Shown in pieces: positions 38,401 through 43,508 of a stretch of DNA of 64,000 nt (position 1 is the stretch's first letter; every line of letters starts with the position of its first letter). Made by a program: the position numbers and the translations under genes. Where the stretch lies: the NCBI GenBank assembly GCA_949126835.1, contig OX421506.1:30998378-31062377 (forward strand), written 5' to 3'. The DNA comes from Anisus vortex. Lineage: Eukaryota > Mollusca > Gastropoda > Planorbidae. Under the pieces are notes generated by a model that did not search any database, was not told where the DNA came from, and worked only from the letters and a program-made list of their open reading frames with translations.

Positions 38401-41272
38401 GAACACACCATAATCAAGTCGGGACCATCAAATGAAGACGATGAGCACAAAAATGGGGTGGCATGCATGATGACCGAAAATGCAACTCAAAGCCTAATAG
38501 ATTGGGAGCCAATAAACGAAAGAATTGTTAGGCAAGATTTCACTCCAAGTTTCGCAAAAGTACCATCATCCAATGTTATGCACCAACTAATCTAGATGAG
38601 AAAGACACTAAAGATCTATTTTATCAGCGAATCCAGGAAACGAGGGACTCATCCTCAAAAAGTTATAAAAGTTATATAATTATGATACTTGGGGATTTAA
38701 ATGTCTGGGTGGAGACAAATAATCAAAACAAGGAACTCAGCATGGGCGAACAGAGCTATTTGCGGACTTCTGTGGTTGGAAGAACAGTCCTTACACACCG
38801 AAACATATATATGGTAACATGGATCTCCCCTGATCACAGAACCCAAAATCAGATTGATCATATCTTCATCTTAAGAAAATGGAGAAGGTTTACTAAAAGA
38901 TGTCAGGGCGCATAGAGAGGCAGATTTAGGATCTGATCATATATTGCTGATTAGGAAAATCATAGTAAAGATAAGAAAAAAAAACAATAGAATAACACAA
39001 AACAAAATGCTTTGACATTCATAGACTACTTTCCCGGAACACCTGCGAAATTCTGTCCTGTATCTCAAAAATAGAACCCAAAACCAAAAACGTCGAAGCC
39101 CATGACCACGGGAGGTTCTCAAACAGATTCAGACTCCACAGCAGATATAATGCTCAATCTCATGAAGGCAATATTGAACCAATTGGAAAAGAAAGGGGAA
39201 AGGGGGGGGGGGTCAGGCTAATTATACACTGGTGAACAATTTCCCCACTTAAGCTTTTGAACAACTAATATTGTAAGCTATAGAGCCTTCCCAGTGGGCG
39301 TGGCTTAGGTTTTTTAGTGACGTATTTGTGTAAACCATAGACTATAATATACATGGACCGCTTGCTTTAGTTTTTCTGCTATATGATGACTCGAAAGACT
39401 GCTTATTTCGGAATTCCCGATTCTAAATGAAGTAATTGTAATACAAGTTCCATTTTATTGAATCGCACCATTTTTTTTAGAAATTTTGTGCGTCAATCTA
39501 TGACTAAGATATGGACGCTTTTTACTCAAAGTAAACAAAAATCACGTGCTTTTTGTCACGCGATTGCAAACGCCCTATTAAAAAAATAAGGAAACAATAA
39601 AATTTTATTCGTTAAATATTAAGCTACAAAACAATACAATACAAAAATGTAATGATACCATTATTTTCACCCCTCCTAGTAATAGGTCTGTTCCCCGCAC
39701 TACTACGCGAGTATTTTTTATTCGCGTTGTCTTTCAAAGCAGTCAGTTTCTGCAGAGTTTTTGCAGAGGGTTAGTTTTGTAGATACTTTTCTTTGAGTTT
39801 GTTATGGACGCTTGTGTTGGCACTATTCTATTATTGCTGTAAATACTACATTTATTGTATATACTTTACCACATGCATTAAACTATCAACAACATTTATA
39901 CTGAAGCTTCCTCGTCAAGTTACTATTCTATTTTTGTTTCATTGTTTACAATACGATAATATATTTATTTACAACTACAACGTCAAGGAAAGGAACTGTT
40001 AGAACGCAAATCCTGAGTTAGTTCCCAGGACCATAAGGAGAGTTCGTGTAATACTGAAATATATAAATAATAATAACCAAAGTCTACCCTAGGACTAACG
40101 AGAATTATCAAAGATATCTATACGGCTCTGACCACAAGGGGATTGTTGACGTAACAAATTACAGTCTGATTAGCATTGCTACGAAAACGTAGGCAATAAA
40201 CGTAATTTACTTTAGTATTTTATATTATATACAGGGCGATAACTTATTATTCAATTTTGCTTTTTAATCCCAACTACATTCTAGACATTTTAAAATTTGT
40301 TATTCACATAAATTAACTAATTTGTAAAACATCTAGTTAAATCTAACTTAGAAATACATTACAATAAGATTCTGTTGAAATGCTCAGATAAGAAAAAAAA
40401 ATATTATCTCTTATGGGAGATCAAATGCATATAAGTGGTATTTCTTACCTAGTGGCATCCGAGAATGGAAAGGGTTGCCTGGTGAAATCAGGAAAACCAG
40501 TATGACGTAAGATCACTTAAAACAATAATAAAAGATGCAAGACTAGGCTTAGACTACAAATGAGCGAAGGACGAAATAATCTTTCCTTTATAGAAGGCCT
40601 ACTACCTTTGTAGTAGATCTATGACATAAATTTGACTTATATTAAATATATATTATATATATATATATAAAGATATATATATATAAAGTATAAGTATCTA
40701 GACGTTCCTTCTAGATAGAGGATTAATATGTCCACTAGGCCCAAATCTTCTGCAGGGCGGCAGGGATTGGTTGGCAAAAGGGGCTATAGTGCCCAGGCCG
40801 TTTTGTTGACAATCCAGTAGGCCTACTTAACCTATGAGCCAGCCGCAATATAAGTGTTCTTTTTATTTCTAACTAGACCTTGTTTTAATTTGTTGTTCAC
40901 AAAAAGAAACATATTCCAACACACCTACATTATTAACATTATAGTTTGGCTAAAAACTAAACATATTAATTGAGGGCCTAGCCTACCATTTTTTCTTAAT
41001 TTGTCCAGTACTTGTGGATAATTTTCTTTTAATGATTCCAGGAAGTAATTAAACGCTTCGCCTGGTCCAGAGTGAAGCAAAGCTCGTAATAAAATTTCAC
41101 TTCTTTCAGATTTACTTTGTTGGTTTTGAATTTTTTCTCTCTCATCCAAAGTGATTACATCTTTTTCAAACAAGAAATCAATGATGAATCGAGGTTCTAA
41201 TTCATTCTTCAAATATCTGTAGTTTGTCTGAATGCACGTGTAGTCTTTAGGTTTTAAATTTCCTTTAGGCAT
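10447..41272 (-). CDS. CARD plus coiled-coil protein, multi-exon gene, 3' end not found
   Basis: The first coding exon encodes a CARD death-fold domain. Ten further exons on the same strand are short, bounded by AG acceptors and GT donors, all phase 1-1 and in frame with each other. They encode charged, Lys/Glu-rich helices that look like coiled coil. Lengths in order after CARD are 29, 17, 21, 21, 21, 21, 21, 21, 19 and 17 codons; 21 codons equals three heptads. A CARD followed by coiled coil is the plan of the CARD9/CARD11 signalling adaptors, and the CARD sequence (FLESLKENYPQ) resembles them, but the tiny repeated exons do not, so no symbol is given. An innate immune or cell-death adaptor in the cytoplasm is inferred only from CARD. 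The C-terminus was not identified and may lie left of 10447. Exons sit far apart because the introns are full of transposons. Splicing is predicted, not shown. Confidence 0.65.
11401..11484 (+). mobile_element. Plus-strand 3' end of the 2A-PHD LINE family
   Basis: GCAAGACTAGACTCGGACCA through TATAGAAGGAGCG is the 3' untranslated end of the LINE at 11485-14990 in the opposite orientation. Together the two form an imperfect inverted repeat with arms of about 75-80 bases. Confidence 0.75.
11870..12948 (-). pseudogene. LINE reverse transcriptase, broken
   Basis: Continues the RT after the frameshift: WKLANVTPLLKKGDKSDPGN, then QHGFRKN, LDFSKAFDKVHH, a TAA at 12517, the catalytic FADD box near 12390, then the thumb region (KYLGVIINDKLSW; LVRPILEYAASVWDP). 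The same TAA is present in the copy at 18562-19874, so it predates both copies or arose in their common source. Confidence 0.85.
12960..14966 (-). pseudogene. LINE polyprotein N-terminal part: 2A, PHD, APE endonuclease, start of RT
   Basis: 668 codons. Residues 1-17 are hydrophobic and look like a signal peptide. Residues 75-83 are GDVESNPGP, a 2A-type ribosome-skipping motif that would release the first 82 residues. Residues 91-141 form a C4HC3 PHD finger (CNICSK, CDTCDEWYHASC, WHCVQC). From about 205 an APE-type endonuclease follows, with N in TINFQS, E in SETWLS, the YRPPNS box, GDFN and SDHD. Residues from about 640 (KANKASGPDGIP) open the reverse transcriptase, then the frame is lost by a shift near 12950. 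The gene products would cut target DNA and reverse transcribe the element RNA. Confidence 0.9.
15190..15420 (+). mobile_element. Old 3' fragment of the 2A-PHD LINE
   Basis: Decayed sequence in plus orientation. It includes GGCATCCGGGAATGAATG, GTTGCCTGAACGAAACAGGA, ATGCAAGACTAG and AATCTTCTGCGTAGAAGG, matching the LINE C-terminus and 3' end. Confidence 0.65.
15538..16912. repeat. Three tandem copies of a MITE-like unit, about 464 bases each
   Basis: Units at 15572-15969, 16002-16433 and 16466-16912 are separated by an identical 32-base spacer. Each starts TACTCC(C/T)TTTATTT and ends AAATAAAGG(G/A)AGTA, an inverted terminal repeat. The first unit lacks about 34 bases. A diverged inverted relative is at 24348-24833. 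Confidence 0.85.
17192..17242 (-). CDS. Possible extra 17-codon exon
   Basis: 51 bases open in phase 1-1, with a good acceptor (GTCTCTTCAG) but a weak donor (GTTACC). The peptide is hydrophobic and less coil-like than the other exons. It is listed because the length and phases match. It may be chance or a decayed exon. Confidence 0.25.
17376..17411 (+). repeat. Poly(A) run
   Basis: About 36 A residues next to the 3' end of the SINE (a poly(T) tail in SINE orientation). Confidence 0.9.
17412..17626 (-). mobile_element. tRNA-derived SINE, type A tail
   Basis: On the minus strand the head has an A box (TGGCCTAGCGGTTAG) and a B box (GGGTTCTAGACC). The last 45 bases (GAGCATGCTGAAATAGCATG, then GCGCTATATAAG) match the 3' end of the LINE at 50300-51050 and 25003-26400, including its small hairpin. 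This marks a SINE that uses that LINE's reverse transcriptase. Confidence 0.8.
17723..17779 (-). CDS. Coiled-coil exon, 19 codons
   Basis: 57 bases, phase 1-1, acceptor ATTTTAG, donor GTAAAA. The peptide contains FKRCIESALKKARRLDNE, a basic amphipathic helix. Confidence 0.6.
18109..18171 (-). CDS. Coiled-coil exon a, 21 codons
   Basis: 63 bases, phase 1-1. The peptide contains AKQALKEKDKEIVRAIETK. Second member of the exon pair carried by the left 640-base repeat. Confidence 0.7.
18330..18392 (-). CDS. Coiled-coil exon b, 21 codons
   Basis: 63 bases, phase 1-1, same splice sites and same peptide as 20283-20345. It lies in the left 640-base direct repeat that brackets a LINE insertion. Confidence 0.7.
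18562..19874 (-). mobile_element. 5'-truncated copy of the 2A-PHD LINE
   Basis: Very similar to 11485-12790 (about 99% by eye), 5'-truncated within the RT. It has the same internal TAA and the same 3' extension beyond the tail as the larger copy. The junctions fall precisely on the inner edges of the two 640-base repeats, so these repeats look like its target-site duplication. Confidence 0.9.
20062..20124 (-). CDS. Coiled-coil exon a', 21 codons
   Basis: 63 bases, phase 1-1, acceptor ATACACAG, donor GTCAGT. The peptide contains AKQALKEKDKEIVRASETK. Differs from exon a (18109-18171) at one base, Ser for Ile. Confidence 0.7.
20283..20345 (-). CDS. Coiled-coil exon b', 21 codons
   Basis: 63 bases, phase 1-1, acceptor TTCTCAG, donor GTCAGT. 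The peptide contains QAMTSLKTKEAEINELIDES. Identical in sequence to exon b at 18330-18392. Confidence 0.7.
20690..20945 (-). mobile_element. Old fragment of the 2A-PHD LINE
   Basis: Strongly diverged match to the LINE thumb region: CTTTGCCCTTATTTGCTAC, GGGATTTGACTATTGGCGTT, CTTGCAGCTC and GGGTCTCATACAGAAGATGC. Confidence 0.6.
21062..23737 (+). mobile_element. hAT-superfamily DNA transposon with 8-bp target duplication
   Basis: Starts CAGGGGTCAGGAACC and ends GGTTCCCGACCCCTG, terminal inverted repeats of about 15 bases. CGCTATAC stands directly on both sides (21054-21061 and 23738-23745), a perfect 8-base target duplication typical of hAT. The inside carries a broken ZBED-type transposase gene. 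Confidence 0.95.
21606..23525 (+). pseudogene. hAT transposase, ZBED5/GTF2IRD2-like, broken
   Basis: An N-terminal BED zinc finger is visible (CLICSD then HFKTHH, about 21712-21776). The first catalytic region reads ALDESTDVS, followed two codons later by a TAG, then VCTDGAPCMVGKNRGF, VRWLARGKVLSRF and, at the end, the hATC dimerisation region (CEQSFSHLKNIKTNLRLRL). The likely ATG at 21606 is put out of frame within about ten codons. Stops at 22147, 22546 and 22781 and several frame changes show the gene is dead. Such domesticated or free transposases act in the nucleus on terminal repeats. Confidence 0.88.
24348..24833 (-). mobile_element. MITE related to the 15.5-16.9 kb tandem units
   Basis: Inverted orientation. 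The right end (TATACCCCCTTTCTTTGTAA on the minus strand) and an internal patch (ATTTTTCGACCACTTCCC) correspond to the tandem MITE. The insertion interrupts a duplicated intron segment that is still contiguous at 27240. Confidence 0.65.
25003..26400 (-). mobile_element. Second LINE family (hairpin-tail type), split by an insertion
   Basis: Minus-strand reading gives RLHKIQNTAARIVSRVKRQD, LKELHWLPVTKRIDHKIMSL and, after an insertion, RSSIQSLLEIPCLDGHRK then LGVRSFESVAPSLWN. This is the thumb and C-terminus of a CR1/L2-like reverse transcriptase. The 3' end near 25003-25050 reads GCATTAGCATGG then GCGCTATATAAATG. A plus-strand relative is at 50300-51050. Confidence 0.75.
25566..26126 (+). mobile_element. 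Probable solo LTR inserted in a LINE
   Basis: Interrupts the LINE reading and is bracketed by TAGG (25562-25565 and 26127-26130). It contains TGTTGGG near its start, AATAAA followed by CTATCAACAA, and ends CGTAACAA. A related sequence is at 39650-40160. The exact ends are ambiguous by two bases, so the LTR identity is likely but not certain. Confidence 0.55.
26706..26768 (-). CDS. Coiled-coil exon, 21 codons, tandem duplicate (copy 1)
   Basis: 63 bases, phase 1-1, same splice sites as 27362-27424. The peptide contains ELEVNKQAMVQLRMEY. The two copies differ by a few bases that change three residues. Confidence 0.7.
27362..27424 (-). CDS. Coiled-coil exon, 21 codons, tandem duplicate (copy 2)
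   Basis: 63 bases, phase 1-1, acceptor TTTATCAG, donor GTAAAT. The peptide contains ELEVNKQAMAQLRMEY. It is almost identical to 26706-26768, and the flanking intron is duplicated with it. Confidence 0.7.
28570..28806 (-). mobile_element. Older 2A-PHD LINE copy, right part before a nested insertion
   Basis: The 3' region of the family on the minus strand. It breaks at CTTTGCCCTT and resumes at 29573 with CCTTTCTAGTGTTTCGAGG. Confidence 0.7.
28807..29572 (-). mobile_element. Younger 2A-PHD LINE copy nested in an older copy
   Basis: Starts with the tail ATCTTATCTTATAC and the 3' end TATCAAGAAGATTATTGCGT, and runs to the region upstream of the MSFHPEK segment, truncated at its 5' end. CCTT may be the short target duplication. 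Confidence 0.75.
29573..29745 (-). mobile_element. Older 2A-PHD LINE copy, left part after the nested insertion
   Basis: Continues the copy at 28570-28806: CTAGTGTTTCGAGGTTTAGT through GGGTCCCATACAGATGACGC. Confidence 0.7.
30010..31197 (+). mobile_element. DNA element with 17-base terminal repeats and 8-base flanking repeat
   Basis: ACTGATCTATAAAAAGA at the left end is inverted at 31180-31196. GATTAGGC flanks both ends (30002-30009 and 31198-31205), as expected for a hAT- or P-like 8-base duplication. The left terminal motif is repeated twice more inside (near 30077 and 30158). No transposase is left; the interior holds a LINE fragment. Confidence 0.6.
30365..30870 (+). mobile_element. LINE C-terminal fragment with RNase H-type end
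   Basis: Frames read DAVILCRLHTGHT, then after a shift the zinc-like C-x2-C...H...C pattern (MCAFCNVN, SHILLECNTF) and FTKIKPKHIINYIKDIQMYN. It ends with a TTCAA repeat. The look is that of I/jockey-type LINEs (nimbus-like). Confidence 0.65.
32246..32411 (+). CDS. Possible first exon of an unidentified plus-strand gene
   Basis: ATG 32246 opens 55 codons ending at a consensus-like donor (AAAA|GTGAGT). The peptide includes TASSGRIQINKGYKYYCEDY, faintly like the start of a FLYWCH finger. Upstream ACTTCCGGT resembles an ETS site. There is no following exon I can name, so this may be chance. Confidence 0.2.
32666..32716 (-). CDS. Coiled-coil exon, 17 codons
   Basis: 51 bases, phase 1-1, acceptor TTTTTGTAG, donor GTAAAA. 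The peptide is DEALAALKTKEIVQTQY plus a split Gly. It starts and ends like the 63-base exons at 26.7 and 27.4 kb (DE... to ...YG). Confidence 0.65.
33480..33600 (+). mobile_element. Fragment of the 2A-PHD LINE C-terminus
   Basis: Reads ITGEYLQLTRVTTIFKSLNL then ETLEDIN, matching the end of the LINE protein (ITSEYSQLTRVTPLVKS). Confidence 0.7.
35214..35777 (+). mobile_element. TA-flanked MITE, copy 1
   Basis: Begins GAGCGTTCCCAGTGGGCGTG and ends CACGTGATTGCAAACGCCC, with TA on both sides. The imperfect inverted ends (GAGCGTT/GGGCGTT) and TA duplication suggest a Tc1/mariner-type non-autonomous element. Other copies: 39283-39575 and 46677-47239 (inverted). Confidence 0.75.
35806..35892 (-). 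CDS. Coiled-coil exon, 29 codons
   Basis: 87 bases, phase 1-1. The acceptor follows a T-run (TTTTTTTCAG) and the donor is GTTAGA. The peptide contains DETKAKDDEMKAKEQELSQL, a strongly charged heptad-like helix. A MITE is inserted 29 bases downstream of the donor. Confidence 0.7.
36060..36440 (+). mobile_element. LINE RNase H-end remnant
   Basis: Reads FQSIIFRLRTGHILLKQHMF then, with shifts, SIKPAPCTTLSG, and ends in GAAGAAGAAGAATT. This is the usual C-terminal region of I/jockey-like LINEs, broken by frameshifts. Confidence 0.6.
37925..39190 (+). mobile_element. RTE/jockey-like LINE 5' portion, endonuclease remnant
   Basis: Contains RNVRTLYQTDRAAQVATEM, later MILGDLNVWVETNNQNKELS then MGEQ, and WISPDHRTQNQIDHIFI with GSDH further on. 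These are motifs of an APE-type endonuclease. Many stops and shifts; no RT follows. Confidence 0.75.
39283..39575 (+). mobile_element. TA-flanked MITE, copy 2, different interior
   Basis: Same ends as 35214-35777 (GAGCCTTCCCAGTGGGCGTG to GCGATTGCAAACGCCC) with TA on both sides, but a shorter and mostly different interior. Confidence 0.7.
39650..40160 (+). repeat. Relative of the LTR-like element at 25566-26126
   Basis: Shares GTAATGATACCAT, CTATCAACAAC, CTGAAGCTTCCT, AGAGTTCGTGTAATACTGAA and GACGTAACAA in order. The 5' part is missing or diverged. Confidence 0.6.
40320..40625 (+). mobile_element. Old 3' fragment of the 2A-PHD LINE
   Basis: Reads like the LINE C-terminus and 3' end: CTAGTGGCATCCGAGAATGG, GGTTGCCTGGTGAAATCAGG, GATGCAAGACTAGGC and TCTTTCCTTTATAGAAGGC. 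Confidence 0.65.
40640..40690. repeat. (AT)n microsatellite
   Basis: Long alternating AT tract with an AAG interruption. Confidence 0.85.
40691..40848 (-). mobile_element. tRNA-derived SINE, type B tail, decayed
   Basis: Minus strand: tRNA-like head GGCTGGCTCATAGGTTAA and body CCTGCCGCCCTGCAGAAGA, then a tail with CTCTATCTAGAAGGAACGTC. Same type as 57026-57183. Confidence 0.65.
40987..41272 (-). CDS. CARD exon, first coding exon of the CARD/coiled-coil gene
   Basis: Encodes 95 codons plus one base starting at ATG 41272. The residues EPRFIIDFLFEKDVITLDE, then SERSEILLRALL, GPGEAF and FLESLKENYPQVLDKL follow the helix pattern of a CARD (helices H2 to H6). The donor GTAGGC starts at 40986. A pyrimidine-rich tract ending in AG (exon edge at about 41288) precedes the ATG by 16 bases, so a separate 5' untranslated exon is likely upstream. 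Confidence 0.8.
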
Positions 41273-41839
41273 TTTAAAATTGATTGTTCTATTTGAAAAA
41301 AAAATTATTAACAAAAAATAATTATTCTAAGTTTAATTATCGTAAATTAGCACACAAAAAAGTTTTAATATTTCAGTTCTATTTTCACTGTTTTTCCAAT
41401 GTCTCCAATGAACAAAATGGCTACCGTGAAAATTTTTTACATGACAAATTATTTCGGAAAAATCCGTTTGTTTTTCTAGGAGTAGGCCACGAGTAGACCT
41501 ATGACTGCTTTATGTGAATTGAAAAGAAAGAATATTATATAACAATTATTTTAATTTTGGTTTAGAGATTTTGAATCTTTATTAGCCATAAATAATTAGT
41601 TTGACAATAATATCCCCGTCTCCCTTTTCAAATAAAGAATTCAGGAAAATGTAGGCCCTAAAAGTTTATCAGATTATCGTATCATAGCGCTTCTTAGCCT
41701 ACGTAACATGTAAAGAAAAATATTGAGTCATACTTCTAAAAATAATAAGCTTATATTATGTAGGCCTAACGTTTAACCTAATTAACAAATTTAATCAAGT
41801 GTGTTGTTTTCATAAAATATCGTATCTTATATAGGTAGT

Positions 41840-42240
41840 AGGCCTACAGACGCTCCTTCTATAAAGAAGATTATTGCGTCATACGCTCATCTGTGGTCAG
41901 AGTCAATTCTTGCAGTTTGATTAGTGTTTAAAATTATGTTAAACTGCGGTTTCCCTGATTTGTTCAGATAACCAGTTCACATTCCATGCCCGGATGCCAC
42001 TCGGGAAGAAAGAGTAACCTACTTATTAAACCTATATTATATATGCATTAGTCATTTGTTCTCGCATAGCCTAAGGGATAAGGAAAATGTTTTTGCCCTC
42101 AATTTTATCTGAGCATTGTAACATTGTATTCTTTTCCTGAATTTGTTCAAATGTGTTCTATTGTTGATGGGTCCCAAACAGAAGATGCATATTCTAGTAT
42201 GGGACTTATATGCTACCTAGACGTCTAACTAATTTGAGAG
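41840..42240 (-). mobile_element. Degenerate 2A-PHD LINE 3' copy
   Basis: CAGACGCTCCTTCTATAAAG, ACGCTCATCTGTGGTCAGAG, CCGGATGCCACTCGGGAAGA and GGGTCCCAAACAGAAGATGC follow the family in order. Confidence 0.75.
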
Positions 42241-42465
42241 ATTAAAGCAATTAATGAACCAAATATAGACAAAATGCTAGCAGCACACAATTAGGTAGAC
42301 CTACATGCTTCAAATAAATAATTATTGATCTTGTGTAGGTAGCCTAACGTGTTAAATTTTTCATAAATATTTATTTAAAAAACAATAAATTAAACTTTAC
42401 TTTCCAGTTCCTTTTTAAATACTCATTCTCCCAACGCTCACCTCCTTTTACTCGTGACTTATCTG

Positions 42466-42905
42466 GTAGCCTACTGTGTCGTTACAAAGTAAGTAGCCTA
42501 GCTACGCTGTGTCGTTACAAAGTAAGTAGCTTAGCTACGCTGTGTCGTTACAAAGTAAGTAGCCTACGCTGTGTCGTTACAAAGTAAGTAGCCTACGCTG
42601 TTTCGTTACAAAGTAAGTATAGCCTACGCTGTTTCGTTACAAAGTAAGTAGCCTACGCTGTTTCGTTACAAAGTAAGTATAGCCTACGCTGTTTCGTTAC
42701 AAAGTAGGCCTAAGTAGCCTACGCTGTGTCGTTACAAAGTAGGCCTAAGTAGCCTACGCTGTGTCGTTACAAAGTAGGCCTAAGTAGCCTACGCTGTGTC
42801 GTTACAAAGTAAGTAGCCTAGCTACGCTGTGTCGTTACAAAGTAAGTAGAATGCGCTGTGTCGTTACAAAGTAAGTAGCCTACGCTGTGTCGTTTCAAAG
42901 TAACC
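42466..42905. repeat. Minisatellite, about 14 units of 29-37 bases
   Basis: Core unit GCTGTGTCGTTACAAAGTAA followed by GTAGCCTAC. Length variants carry an extra TA, GGCCTA or AGCTA, and four consecutive units have TTTCG instead of GTGTCG, showing local spread of one variant. Confidence 0.95.
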
Positions 42906-43059
42906 TATGGGTTCTTTTTTTTTTAGAAGGAGAGTCTGTAATATAGCCTAAAGATCTAAGTTATTATCTGTCCCAGATTTGCCACCGTGATTGTCTAAAT
43001 ATAGACCATTAAAATCTCATTTTTGGACAATTTTTTACGTTTACGGTCGAGATGTAACT

Positions 43060-43440
43060 AACAAGGGAAAGGCCTTTGCACTTTTTGCACTTCACGTTTG
43101 TATGTGTGTTGTATTAGCTTTAAAACTATAAAAGAAAATCGCTTTACAAAATGTATTGAATTGAATGTCATCCCACAATAGGTGTGTTATCTTTTATTCT
43201 GCCGACTCCTCGCTTCTGGAAGTGCCCCGCTTCTCGCTGAAGACCGTTGGCCTTAGAGCCTTCTCAACATCCGGTCCGAAAGTGTGGAATCTACTTCCCA
43301 TTAAACTGAGGCAAACAAGCTCCATTGATACCTTCAAAAAGAACCTAAAAACTCATTATTTCAATATTTATCTTAGTTAACATGCTTTAGATCCCCACTG
43401 TCTTACCAATATGTTAGGTCGGCCATTTTTTTGTGTTAAT
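43060..43440 (+). mobile_element. LINE C-terminal fragment
   Basis: The frame 43165-43377 reads VPRFSLKTVGLRAFSTSGPK then VWNLLPIKLRQTSSIDTFKK, the standard last segment of CR1/L2-like LINE proteins. A different LINE 3' tail (ATTGAATTGAATG) immediately precedes it. Confidence 0.7.
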
Positions 43441-43508
43441 TGTTTGATTCGTTCTATGTTTGTAAAGTTTTTGAATCATCATTTAGTTTTCTATCTCTTG
43501 ACCTATAG

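Noticed and set aside
40987..41272. Naming the gene CARD9 or CARD11
   Set aside because: CARD followed by coil fits, but no MAGUK part is visible and the tiny duplicated exons are unlike those genes.
42466..42905. CRISPR-like array
   Set aside because: Units are contiguous with no unique spacers, and the host is an animal. It is a minisatellite.
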